The position numbers and the translations under genes were made by a program. This document shows positions 7,159 through 15,529 of a DNA stretch of 40,590 nt, piece by piece. Location of the stretch: the NCBI RefSeq assembly GCF_016031655.1, contig NZ_JACCHQ010000044.1:1-40590 (forward strand), given 5' to 3'. The notes beneath the pieces were generated by a model. That model made no database searches. It was given only the letters and a program-made list of their open reading frames with translations, and was not told the origin of the DNA. The DNA is from Bradyrhizobium glycinis. Lineage in GTDB: Bacteria; Pseudomonadota; Alphaproteobacteria; Rhizobiales; Xanthobacteraceae. The stretch's first letter is position 1. Each line of letters begins with the position of its first letter.

Positions 7159-8373
7159 ATGAACGATGGGATGATTGAACTCGTCGGACGAAGGCCTGTG
7201 ACCTTCGGACGGCGGAAGGTGACGCCGCGCGCCTGCGTGGCCGACAGCAAACGTCACTTGCGCGCGTTCCTCAGCGAGATCCTCGAGGATCTCGGCTTCG
7301 TCACCTGCGAATGTGCCAGCGCCGACGAGCTGAAGACGGTGCTCGCGAGCGAATTGCCGGACCTCATCCTGCTCGGCGTCGCCGCCGACGGTATCGAGCC
7401 GGGGCGGTTCCTCGAAATCCTGGTGCGCGAGGCATTCGCCGGCCGGGTTCTCGCCGTCGGCGCCCGCGATTCGATCATCGTCAAAGCCGTGCGGCAGGTC
7501 GGTGAGGAATATGGCCTTGCGATGCTGCCGCCGCTGACCACGCCGTTTGCCGCGGAGACGCTGCGCGAGCGCGTTGCGATGCTGCTGCCGGAGGAGCCGG
7601 CGCCGAGCCCGGCCGTGCATGTCGGCGAGGCCTTGCATGCCGGCTGGCTCGAGCTCTGGTACCAGCCCAAGATCGACGCGCGCACGCTGGTGCGCAGCGG
7701 CGCCGAGGCCTTGGTGCGGATGCGGCATCCGACCTGGGGCGTGGTGCCGCCGGCCTATTTCATCCCGGACCCACACGATCCGCATTTTCGCGAGCTGTCG
7801 GAGTTCGTGATCGATCGCGCCATCCAGGACTGGCACTATCTTCTCGAGCAACAAAGTCCGGTCGATCTGTCGATCAATCTTCCCGCCTCCTATCTGAGGG
7901 AACCGCAGGCGGTGCGCGATCTCTGCCGCCGCGTGCCGACGCACCCGGCCTTCGGAGGACTGACGGTCGAGATCGACAGCGAGGAGGCGATCCGCGAGCT
8001 CGATCTCCTGGCCGAGGTCGCGCGCGAGGTCGGCCTACACAATATCGGCCTGTCGATCGACAATCTCGGCGCCAACTGGCCCTCGCTGATGGACCTGGAG
8101 AAGATCCCCTTCGTCAAGCTGAAGGCCGACCGGCAGTTCGTCACCGGCAGTGGCGGTGACCGGCTGAAGCGCACGGTGTGCCGTCACATCGTGGAGCTGG
8201 CGCAAGGCCTTGGCGCGCGCGCCGAGGCCCAGGGAGTCGAAAGCCGCGCCGACCTCGTCGCGGCGAACGAGCTCGGCTTCGACTTCGTGCAGGGCTTTCT
8301 GTTCGGCAAGGCGATGCCGCTGAAGAAATTCGCACGGAGCGCGCTGACGCGGACGGTGATGGGGCAGGCGTGA
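7159..8373 (+). CDS. REC-EAL protein with degenerate receiver and phosphodiesterase sites
   Basis: 404 residues. Residues about 24-142 have a receiver fold, but the phospho-Asp position reads LILLG (Gly73). Residues about 155-390 form an EAL domain. Kept residues are the EAL motif (183-185), Asn240, Glu271, Asp301, Lys322, Asp324 and QGF (378-380). Two are lost: the second Asp of the DDFGTG loop is Asn302 (DNLGAN), and the catalytic-base Glu of the AEGVE motif is Gln358 (AQGVE). By comparison with characterised EAL enzymes such as RocR, hydrolysis of c-di-GMP should be abolished, leaving binding or a purely structural role. GGGAG stands eight bases before ATG 7159. The gene converges on the EamA gene with only nine bases between. 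Confidence 0.88.
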   Translation: MNDGMIELVGRRPVTFGRRKVTPRACVADSKRHLRAFLSEILEDLGFVTCECASADELKTVLASELPDLILLGVAADGIEPGRFLEILVREAFAGRVLAVGARDSIIVKAVRQVGEEYGLAMLPPLTTPFAAETLRERVAMLLPEEPAPSPAVHVGEALHAGWLELWYQPKIDARTLVRSGAEALVRMRHPTWGVVPPAYFIPDPHDPHFRELSEFVIDRAIQDWHYLLEQQSPVDLSINLPASYLREPQAVRDLCRRVPTHPAFGGLTVEIDSEEAIRELDLLAEVAREVGLHNIGLSIDNLGANWPSLMDLEKIPFVKLKADRQFVTGSGGDRLKRTVCRHIVELAQGLGARAEAQGVESRADLVAANELGFDFVQGFLFGKAMPLKKFARSALTRTVMGQA

Positions 8374-8382
8374 GACGAAGCG

Positions 8383-9243
8383 TCAGGCAAACCGCCGCGC
8401 GAAGAAGACGCAGGCGACCACGATTCCCGTCGCGACGATCATGCTTGCTGCGACCGGCTCGTGCAGCAAGAGGCCGGCGAGCGCCAAACCGAAGAACGGC
8501 TGCAACTGCTGCAGCTGGCCGATTCGGGCAATGCCGCCGAGCGCGAGCCCGCGGTACCAGAAGATGAAGCCGACGAACATGCTGAAGACGGAGACGTAGG
8601 CGAGCCCGATCCAGGCGGGCACGCCGATGCCGCTCCAGACCGGCGGCCACGTCAGCACCGCGAGCGCCAGCATCAAGGGCAGCGCGAGCAGCAGCGCCCA
8701 GGAGATCACCTGCCAGCCGCCGAGGCGGCGCGACAGCGCGGCGCCCTCGGCATAGCCAAGCCCGCACAGCACGATCGCGGCCACCATCAGGAGATCGCCT
8801 TGAAGCGAGGCCGCGTCGTCGCCGGAAAGCGCAAAGCCGGCCACCGTGGCGCTGCCGAGACAGGCGAACAGCCAGAACAGCGGCCGCGGCCGCTCGCCGC
8901 CGCGCAGCACGCCGAAGATCGCGGTCGACAGCGGCAACAGGCCGATGAAGACGATGGAGCGCGCGGAGGTGATGTGCTGCAGCGCGAGCGCCGTCAGCAG
9001 GGGAAAGCCGACCACGACGCCGATGGCGACGATGGTGAGCGAGGCGAGATCACCCCGCTGCGGCCGCGCCTGCCGGAGCAGGCCGAGTACCGCCGCCCCG
9101 ATCAGCGCCGCGATGACCGCGCGCGCCGAGGTCAGGAACAGCGCCGAGAAGCCGCCGACCGCCACCCGCGTCGCCGGCAGCGAGCCGCTGAAGATGATGA
9201 CGCCGAGAAGCCCGTTGCCCCAGCCGCTGGCGGAAGAGTGCAT
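8383..9243 (-). CDS. EamA-family (drug/metabolite transporter superfamily) exporter
   Basis: 286 residues from ATG 9243 (MHSSASGWGNGLLGVIIFSG); the frame is open further upstream but without family similarity. About ten hydrophobic segments are visible, in two repeats of five as in the EamA/DMT fold, with the typical end-of-repeat segment GLLLHEPVAASMIVATGIVV. Members export amino acids or other small metabolites across the inner membrane; the substrate cannot be read from sequence. It is a single-gene unit transcribed toward the REC-EAL gene. Confidence in family is high and in substrate none. Confidence 0.88.
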   Translation of the reverse strand: MHSSASGWGNGLLGVIIFSGSLPATRVAVGGFSALFLTSARAVIAALIGAAVLGLLRQARPQRGDLASLTIVAIGVVVGFPLLTALALQHITSARSIVFIGLLPLSTAIFGVLRGGERPRPLFWLFACLGSATVAGFALSGDDAASLQGDLLMVAAIVLCGLGYAEGAALSRRLGGWQVISWALLLALPLMLALAVLTWPPVWSGIGVPAWIGLAYVSVFSMFVGFIFWYRGLALGGIARIGQLQQLQPFFGLALAGLLLHEPVAASMIVATGIVVACVFFARRFA

Positions 9244-9675
9244 GTTGGTCTCGCTTGGTAGGAGGCGGCGGATCGGGTGCCCGTGAGGGTTGAACGCCTC
9301 GCGTTCTGCCATGGACCAACAAAAGTGCGAAAACAACCCCATGCACAGTAGACGGGGGTTGCAAGATCAATGGGTTAGGTGGGGGGTGGAGACGGGGGAC
9401 GCGGCGGGCGGCAGTTCAGGAGCCGAAAGGCCAACGGATCGTGGTTTGACTCGACTGTCCGGCGCATCCATGCGAGCCGACGAGGATTGGCGGCGAGCGT
9501 TGCCGCCCATTCCGAATGACGTCTCCCGTGATTTGCTTCGTCGGGCAAAACAGGAGCATAGTGGCATCGTCGCAAGAGGTCGGACAGGCAGGGCTTTGGC
9601 CCGGGTCTCGTGAAGGCGTCTGCCGCCGGACGGTGCGTGTTTTTGTGCACTGCCACCGCAAGATCCAGCATCCGC
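9244..9675. other. Gene-poor region upstream of the EamA gene
   Basis: About 430 bases. The segment GAAAACAACCCCATGCACAG (9319-9338) is a motif I recall from many Bradyrhizobium intergenic regions, often mistranslated as ...ENNPMHS.... A second stretch (about 9515-9560), which includes TTCGTCGGGCAAAACAG, also resembles recurring intergenic sequence. Reading frames here on both strands are short and uncorroborated. Both repeat assignments rest on memory. Confidence 0.4.
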
Positions 9676-10815
9676 TCAGGAGAATTGAGAATAACGCGAA
9701 AGCTGAAAGAAGGGCTCTGCGTCGTAGGACGGATCGGTGGCGAGGCGGGCAAGCCTTTGCCCGATGGCCGGCGCGAATTTCGCACCATGGCCTGAACACG
9801 CGGAGCAGACGATCAGGCGGGACTCCGGCCAGCGATCGATGATGAATTCCTCGCCCGCATCGGGCCGGCGGTCGGCGGGCGCGGTGTTGGTGTAGAGGCA
9901 AACGTCGCGATCGATGATGGGCCCGGCCGCGCCCGGAACGAGGGCGGCCAACGCTTCGCCGACCGGGCGGAGTTCGGCATCGCTGGCCTGCGGGCCCCAG
10001 TCGTCGGGGCCGACCACGGGCCCGTGGTTGTGAGGCGCAGCTTTGACGCCGCGCTGTTCGAAATCCGGAAAGCCGTAGACGATGTCGTTCGGACCTCGGT
10101 CCAGAATGAAGATCGGAAAACGACCGAGCGCCACGCTGTCGGGGCTAGCAGGCGCGAACCAGCCGACCGCCTGTCGGGTCACGTTGAGCAGCGCGCCTAG
10201 TCGCGGGAGTGCGCGACCGAGCCATGGGCCCAGCGCCAGAATCGCGCGCTCGGCGAAGAACTCTTCGGTATCAGTGCGGATCGACACGCCGTCCGGGCGC
10301 GGCGTGAAGCTCGCGCGTTCCGGAATCACGCGGTTCCCGGCGCGTTCGCGCATCAGTTTCATGACGACCTCGGTGCGCAAGATCGCGCCACCGTCCTGTA
10401 CGACGACGTCCCAGTCGCCGGGCAGGCTGAAAGCCGGAAATTCCTTGTTCGCTTGAGCCGCGGTCAACATCGGATCCGGGCGCCCTTTCGCGATCGCGGC
10501 CGCGCGCGAGGACGCCACCATGGCGGAGCCGGGCCGGCCGGCCTCCAGAACAGGGGTTTCCGTCAGAACCGTTTGACCGCTTTCGGTCTGCAGCCGGGTC
10601 CAGCCGGCATGAGCCTCGTCGCTCACGCTGGTGTAGTTGGGGTTTTCGAAATTGAAGCGACGGAAAATTCGACATGAACCATGTGACGAGCCTCGATCCG
10701 AACCTGCTGCGACAGGGTCGAAGCCGAGCGCATCGACGCCGGCATCCAGCAATGCGCCCAGCGCTGCTCCGCCCATGAGCCCCAGACCCAGCACGGCGAC
10801 TTCGCATTTTCGCAT
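9676..10815 (-). CDS. FAD-dependent oxidoreductase, monomeric sarcosine oxidase / N-methyltryptophan oxidase type
   Basis: 379 residues. It opens with an FAD-binding Rossmann motif (VLGLGLMGGAALGALLDAG), followed by the family's HGSCRIFRR segment. Near the C-terminus, DVCLYTNT carries the Cys used for covalent FAD attachment in this family, then EEFIIDRWP and SGHGAKFAPAIG complete the signature. Members oxidise N-methyl or other secondary amino acids, releasing hydrogen peroxide and an aldehyde. The exact amine substrate cannot be inferred. It is a stand-alone minus-strand gene lying 144 bases after the end of the phage-type gene. The ATG at 10815 is the natural start, as the Rossmann motif begins at residue 5. 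Confidence 0.85.
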   Translation of the reverse strand: MRKCEVAVLGLGLMGGAALGALLDAGVDALGFDPVAAGSDRGSSHGSCRIFRRFNFENPNYTSVSDEAHAGWTRLQTESGQTVLTETPVLEAGRPGSAMVASSRAAAIAKGRPDPMLTAAQANKEFPAFSLPGDWDVVVQDGGAILRTEVVMKLMRERAGNRVIPERASFTPRPDGVSIRTDTEEFFAERAILALGPWLGRALPRLGALLNVTRQAVGWFAPASPDSVALGRFPIFILDRGPNDIVYGFPDFEQRGVKAAPHNHGPVVGPDDWGPQASDAELRPVGEALAALVPGAAGPIIDRDVCLYTNTAPADRRPDAGEEFIIDRWPESRLIVCSACSGHGAKFAPAIGQRLARLATDPSYDAEPFFQLSRYSQFS

Positions 10816-10959
10816 GAAGGCCTCGCGAGCGATGCTACGACGCGCCGATCATCCTGATGATTTCGCGGGTTTGCAAGGTTGACGGAGGGGCGATTACGGC
10901 CGGCATCGACAACGCCATATCAGATCAATGGGGCCTCGTCAGCGCTATCAGGACGCGCT

Positions 10960-12366
10960 TCAGGCCGCTACGGGCTTCATCGAATGTGCGCCATGCAATG
11001 TTTGGCGATATTCGAGGGCCTCCGCAATCTCCGTGAACTCAAGCAATTCACCCGTCAGATCATTGAGGTGAGTTTTCACCTGCAGCGGCGTCGCTCTGAA
11101 GAATTCGCGCCTTTTATTGACGGTATTGACGCGTAGCGCCGCTAGCCGTTCGTGCATCGCGGATTCGATCCCTACGGCGTCATTCGAGAAGAAGAGTGCG
11201 TGAACATCAAAATTAAAGGGCACAGAGGCGTCACTAAGCTCCTTAATCCGGTCCATCGGATCAAGTCGCCGGGTCATTCCAACCTTCACCATATTCTCAC
11301 CAAAAGATCCTATGTTGGAAATGACATAAACATATCCGGCTCGAATATTGGCGGCGCGCGCATCTACACTCTCAATCGCCTGGTCAACGTCTGCAAGCTG
11401 TTCGCGCAGCCTTTGTGCTCCCTCCAAGTCGCCGTTCGCCTCCAAAGTTGCAAGAGCGTTTGAGTAGTGTTGCTTTTCCTTTTCCAATTTGGCTCGCTCA
11501 CGCTCCATTTCCTGCTGCGCTTTGCGTTCCTCTCGTAGGCGTTCTCGCTCTTGACGCTCTGCTTCCTTTTCCTCAGCTTGCTTCTGCAGAAAATCCGCGG
11601 TCAAGGTCAGCTCGTCAACGCGAAGCTGATAGTATGCGGGTGATATGCGAATTTGCATTGTTGCGCCAAGACGCTTGATGATGTCCTCGACCTTACGGAG
11701 TCGCTCCAGGGCGCTGTCCAGCTTGTAAGGCTTGAGACCCCGCACCAAAGTATCTGCCTCGGCGTTGAATGCCCGCAGCATCAATTTGGAGAAATCTTCC
11801 ACCATCTTCCGACCCTCCTGAACTGAGCCGTTAACCGTCCAGTCAGTCGTAGCTAGAATGGCACCGCCATCACGCTTCGTTGCGGACTTGATCGATGCCT
11901 GCAATCGGTCGAGCGCCTGCTGATATGCGACCGCGTCAGACAGAGGATGCCGGTAGTCATAGATTCCCACTTCCTGCAGTATGACTGCCTCTCGCGTCTC
12001 TACTACGATCTGACGGGCCTCTTGGTGCTTGGCGTCGACCAAGCGGCTGGCTGCTTCAATTTGCTCTTTGGATGACGTGATCAGCGCATCTAACCTCGCG
12101 ACTTCAGTTTGCGCCTCTTGCTTTCGCTGTTCTAGCTCCAGGATTGGCAGCCCGCCTAATGTATTAAGTTGCGCCAGCGCTTGATCACGTTCGGCCTGGA
12201 TTGCCTTTGCGTCCGCAACCAAGTTGCGTGCAATTTCGGCGAGCTTTTGCGTCTTTGCTTCCTCAGCGCTCAATCGCGCTTGCAGCTCAGCCACCTCCGC
12301 CAATAGCCGTCGGGCAAGTTTTCGCGCCCCAAAAAATGGGATGGAGGGTTTGCTGGTTGTAGACAT
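10960..12366 (-). CDS. DUF4041 / T5orf172 (GIY-YIG-like) protein of phage type
   Basis: 468 residues. A short basic start precedes a long coiled coil (about 20-125). A DUF4041-like middle follows (AVILQEVGIYDYRHPLSDAV to about residue 260), then a highly charged coil (EEKEAERQERERLREERKAQ region). The C-terminal T5orf172 domain starts at AGYVYVISN and includes ENMVKVGMTRR, IESAMHERL and REFFRA. T5orf172 is related to GIY-YIG nucleases; Tyr, Arg and Glu positions seem present. Such proteins are common in phages and mobile islands; their role is unclear. GC is visibly lower than in all flanking genes and codon use includes many AT-ending codons, which points to horizontal transfer. It lies beside a decayed tRNA-Ser copy. 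Confidence 0.85.
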   Translation of the reverse strand: MSTTSKPSIPFFGARKLARRLLAEVAELQARLSAEEAKTQKLAEIARNLVADAKAIQAERDQALAQLNTLGGLPILELEQRKQEAQTEVARLDALITSSKEQIEAASRLVDAKHQEARQIVVETREAVILQEVGIYDYRHPLSDAVAYQQALDRLQASIKSATKRDGGAILATTDWTVNGSVQEGRKMVEDFSKLMLRAFNAEADTLVRGLKPYKLDSALERLRKVEDIIKRLGATMQIRISPAYYQLRVDELTLTADFLQKQAEEKEAERQERERLREERKAQQEMERERAKLEKEKQHYSNALATLEANGDLEGAQRLREQLADVDQAIESVDARAANIRAGYVYVISNIGSFGENMVKVGMTRRLDPMDRIKELSDASVPFNFDVHALFFSNDAVGIESAMHERLAALRVNTVNKRREFFRATPLQVKTHLNDLTGELLEFTEIAEALEYRQTLHGAHSMKPVAA

Positions 12367-12516
12367 AGATCATATTTCTTTGTCGGGAAGCCGTTGGCTC
12401 CCCAGACTACTAGTGGTTGCAGCTTCGCGCAATTCGTCAAACCGCGCTCCAAGTAAACCGCGGCGTGATGGGCGGAGCGACAAGGATGCGAACCGACAGT
12501 ATGGTCCGTGACCTTG

Positions 12517-12602
12517 TGGCGGAGAGGGAGGAGTTCGAACCTCGGATAGGCTTGCACGTATGCCGCGTTTCGCGGTGCATTCAATGCCTCTGCCACCTCT
12601 CC
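12517..12602 (-). pseudogene. Decayed tRNA-Ser copy
   Basis: Clear copy of the tRNA-Ser at 21387-21476. It keeps the acceptor arms (GGAGAGG ... CCTCTCC), the discriminator base and the CCA end. Four bases are missing in the anticodon arm, leaving only an AAA loop, the T stem has mismatches, and the D arm is altered. Similarity continues a little beyond the 5' end (CTTCAGGAGAGG preceded by GGCGCC). It cannot work as a serine tRNA. Its 3' end faces the phage-type gene 150 bases away, the usual side for integration. Confidence 0.85.
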
Positions 12603-12694
12603 TGAAGGCGCCAATGATAGGCTGCGGCCTCTCCACGCATCCGGAGAGGTGAACGGGCGCCGCGGCCATCGATTTATCCTAGCCCCATCCCGTC

Positions 12695-13309
12695 CTAATA
12701 CAGCGGCTCCTCGTACACCTTCTCGCCGTCGAGCAGCAGGCGCTTGATGGCGGCGCGGCCCGAGGGCAGCACGGCGGCGACGATGCGGAGCTTCTGCTGG
12801 TTGCGGGCCTGCTCGAGCTTGAGGCCTTCGCCTTGGGGGACGAAGTAGCTTTCCAGGCCGTATTTGATCGGCAGGTTGTCGCAGAAGCTGCGCCGGTCCG
12901 CGCCGCAGGCCCCACCGTGATTGCCGACGCGGCCGCGGATCAGCACTTCGGGGGCCGTGACCGGGACGGGCTCGGCATGCACCGAGACCGCCTGATAGAC
13001 GCCGTCGGCCTTGGGCGCGAGCTTGACGAAGACATCAGGATGGCGCGCGTCGGCCGGCTTGCCTTTGAGCGCGCCGGCCGGCACTTGCGAGATGTTGTAG
13101 CGGAGCACGACATAGTCGCCGCGCAGGAGATCGCGGGGATCGACCGGCTGGGTCTGCAAGGTCACCTCGACGCCTTCGCGCAGGATCTGCATGCGGTCGG
13201 CCACCATCAGGACCAGCAATGCACATTGCAGCAGGACGGCGATGCCGAACAGCACGGCTTTCGGGATGCGCCGCCAGAACGCGGCTAGCCATGCGATCAG
13301 CCCGCTCAT
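12695..13309 (-). CDS. GDYXXLXY domain membrane-anchored protein
   Basis: 204 residues. One N-terminal membrane segment (about 14-36, KAVLFGIAVLLQCALLVLMV) is followed by a periplasmic domain with the eponymous motif RGDYVVLRYNISQV. The C-terminal half includes SYFVPQGEGLKLEQ, another conserved part of the family. The domain is typically encoded beside DUF2157 membrane proteins, and here the two genes overlap by four bases (ATGA at 13306-13309), so they are translated together. The function of the pair is unknown; an envelope role is inferred from topology. Confidence 0.88.
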   Translation of the reverse strand: MSGLIAWLAAFWRRIPKAVLFGIAVLLQCALLVLMVADRMQILREGVEVTLQTQPVDPRDLLRGDYVVLRYNISQVPAGALKGKPADARHPDVFVKLAPKADGVYQAVSVHAEPVPVTAPEVLIRGRVGNHGGACGADRRSFCDNLPIKYGLESYFVPQGEGLKLEQARNQQKLRIVAAVLPSGRAAIKRLLLDGEKVYEEPLY

Positions 13310-14577
13310 CGCGCGGTCCTCGGCAGCATGCGGCCCAGCGCGGTGGCGAAGGCGACGGCGGCGACGCCCGCCACTGCCAAGAAGACCGAGCGGCGCAGCA
13401 GCGAGCCCTTCACGGCCCAGGTGATGCCGGCGACCACGCCGGCGATGCCGAGCCAGCCCGCGACGATGCGCGGACGCACGTCATCGAGCATCCCGGAGAC
13501 GACGAGGCACAGCATGGCCGCAAGCAGCGCGGCATAGGCGAGCCAGGATTCGCCGGCCATGGATGCCGGCCAGACCGGCGCCGCGAGCAGGACCAGGGCG
13601 ATCGCAGCTGCTGCAAGGAATTCTCCCGCACGCCTCGTGATCGCAGCCGAGGCCAGCGCGAGGATCACGCCGGCAATTCCGCACGCGATCGCCCAAAGCG
13701 GCTGGCCCGCAACGGACCCTTCGCGAAAGCGGACGAGATCGTCGACCGTCGTCACCTCCAGGAACGCGGCGATGGCCAGCGAGAACGCGCCGTAAATCGA
13801 CAGGACGCTGCCGAGCCGGAGCGCTCGCGGCGACGGCGCGGCGGCGATCGCGAGTCCGGCGCCGAACAGCAGGGCCGCACCGTTCGCGAGCACGAATGAC
13901 GGCTGGGTGCCGTCAAGCTCGAAGCGGAGCGAGGTCGCGATCCACCACGGCAGCAGCGCCAGCGCGACGAGGTGGGCCGCGATGCGGGAATGCCAGGCGA
14001 AGGCCGTCGCAGCGGCGACGAGCCAGACCGCTACAAAGGGAAGATGCAGGATTTCGGGCGCATCATAGGTCCGCATGCAGGTCCAGATCGAGGCGGCGAC
14101 GAGAGCGACGGCGAGCGCGCCGCGCGAGGCGGTCAGCAGGGCCGCGGCAAACGCGCCGACCGACCACAGCAGCATGCCGCCGGCAAAGTCCTCGCCGAGA
14201 TGGTACATCTGTCCGACCAGCGCGATGCCGGCGCCGAAGATGATCGCACCGACACCGGCACAGAGATCGGCGAGAACGGTGCGCCCCCTCGCCGCGAAAA
14301 AGGCGCCGAGACCGCCAGCGGCGGCCATGCCGGCGATCAGGATCGCGAACCGCATCAGGCGCGCGATCTCGGTCCAGTGCGCCGCCACGAAGGCGAGGAA
14401 CGCGGCCGCGATCAGGAGGCCGCCGACGATGGCGACGACCACGGCGATGTTGATGCCGGCCGGAAGCGGCGGCAGCGCGCTGCGGATGCTGGCCGCCGCC
14501 GCCGGCGCAATCACGCCTTCGGCCTCCCATCGCGCAAGATCGGCTTCGAGGCGCTGCCGGTAGGATTTGTCGAACAT
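13306..14577 (-). CDS. DUF2157 multi-span membrane protein
   Basis: 423 residues. A soluble N-terminal segment (MFDKSYRQRLEADLARWEAE) matches the DUF2157 start, with a helix that resembles a protein-interaction module. It is followed by about twelve hydrophobic segments rich in Ala, Gly and Leu, for example NIAVVVAIVGGLLIAAAFLA. It overlaps the downstream GDYXXLXY gene, forming a two-gene operon. No transport or enzyme motif is recognised. Confidence 0.88.
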   Translation of the reverse strand: MFDKSYRQRLEADLARWEAEGVIAPAAAASIRSALPPLPAGINIAVVVAIVGGLLIAAAFLAFVAAHWTEIARLMRFAILIAGMAAAGGLGAFFAARGRTVLADLCAGVGAIIFGAGIALVGQMYHLGEDFAGGMLLWSVGAFAAALLTASRGALAVALVAASIWTCMRTYDAPEILHLPFVAVWLVAAATAFAWHSRIAAHLVALALLPWWIATSLRFELDGTQPSFVLANGAALLFGAGLAIAAAPSPRALRLGSVLSIYGAFSLAIAAFLEVTTVDDLVRFREGSVAGQPLWAIACGIAGVILALASAAITRRAGEFLAAAAIALVLLAAPVWPASMAGESWLAYAALLAAMLCLVVSGMLDDVRPRIVAGWLGIAGVVAGITWAVKGSLLRRSVFLAVAGVAAVAFATALGRMLPRTAR

Positions 14578-14706
14578 CGTCCTGAATCACCTGCCGCCAG
14601 TCGGCCGGCGGGACCTTGCTTGGTCGGATCGTGCGGGCGGCGGGTTCAAGCGCCTCCTCACGGCAGGGTATCGCATATGAATTGCACGGGCACCGTCTGC
14701 AGGCTT

Positions 14707-14860
14707 GCTCCGCCTCTCCCGCTTGCGGGAGAGGCCGACGCGCTCGCAGAGCGCGGCGGGTGAGGGCTCTCGCCGCACAGGGACGTCCTCAGTTGATCTC
14801 GATAATCCCAACGCGGAGACACCCTCTCCCCACCCCTCCCCCGCAAGCGGGGGAGGGAGC
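14707..14860. repeat. Inverted-repeat element A (CCTCTCCC-GCTTGC-GGGAGAGG type)
   Basis: The left arm is itself a hairpin (CCTCTCCCGCTTGCGGGAGAGG split over 14713-14734), followed by GCTCGCAGAGCGCGGCGGG. The right arm near 14833-14857 has CCCCGCAAGCGGGGGAGGG. The unit ends shortly before the SnoaL-like gene's stop. It is typical of mosaic intergenic repeats in Bradyrhizobium-like genomes. The position is between two minus-strand transcription units. Confidence 0.8.
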
Positions 14861-14922
14861 CCACTGCCGATGCCGCTGCATTTCGCACATCACGTGCGAT
14901 GACCCTCCTCCTCGCAGCCGAC

Positions 14923-15438
14923 CTATTGAGCTGGCAAAGGAATGCGCCGCAGGACGTCGTCATAGGGGGCGAGGTCGAGATAGGCCGTGACCTCCGCCGC
15001 CTTGCCATCCTGCATGAGCAGGATCCACGCATAAGAGTTCGCGTAGGGCTTGCCGTCACGCGCCACGCCGCTGCCTTCCCAATACGCGATGACGTGGTCG
15101 CCATCAGCGAAGATCCTCACGGCAGTCGGGCGGACCGGGGTCGACAACCGGCTGGCGAACGGGCGGACCGCGCGGTCAAGGAACACATCGCGCCCTCGGA
15201 ACTCGCCGGCGCTTGGACCGGAGCCCTTGATGCGCCACACCACGTTGTCATGCAGCAGATCATTGAAGAAGGTGGTCCCTCCCGCCGCCCAGCGATCGAA
15301 GGCATCGGTGACGATCCGCTTGTTGTCGTCCTGCACCGAACTGGCCTGGCCGCAAGGCGCGGCCGTTGTCAGGCTCGACGCGGTGAAAATGACCGCATAG
15401 ACGCACCACGCGAGTGCGCGATTGACCATGGCTGCCAT
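14923..15438 (-). CDS. Secreted SnoaL-like / NTF2-fold protein
   Basis: 171 residues from ATG 15438, which follows AAGGGAGAG at good distance; longer readings to 15681 overlap the next gene and look artificial. Residues 1-27 are a signal peptide (MVNRALAWCVYAVIFTASSL, then TTAAP). The mature part has the nuclear-transport-factor-2 cone fold typical of SnoaL-like proteins: IVTDAFDRWAAGG, NDLLHDNVVWRIKGSGPSAG, FRGRDVFLDRAV and SYAWILLMQDGKAAEVTAYL. No catalytic residues can be assigned; such proteins may be enzymes or binding proteins. It lies downstream of the aldo/keto reductase with 91 bases between, so co-transcription is plausible. Confidence 0.85.
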   Translation of the reverse strand: MAAMVNRALAWCVYAVIFTASSLTTAAPCGQASSVQDDNKRIVTDAFDRWAAGGTTFFNDLLHDNVVWRIKGSGPSAGEFRGRDVFLDRAVRPFASRLSTPVRPTAVRIFADGDHVIAYWEGSGVARDGKPYANSYAWILLMQDGKAAEVTAYLDLAPYDDVLRRIPLPAQ

Positions 15439-15529
15439 TGTCTCTCCCTTCCTGGTGCAACATATTGTTTTGCCCCGAAGTGATGCACGCGCGGCCGCCT
15501 CGAACATCGCGGACACGTTGTTGCCCGAT

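Noticed and set aside
9290..9613. 107-codon plus-strand frame with ENNPMHS
   Set aside because: Looks like the known misreading of a dispersed intergenic motif; no ribosome site and no domain.
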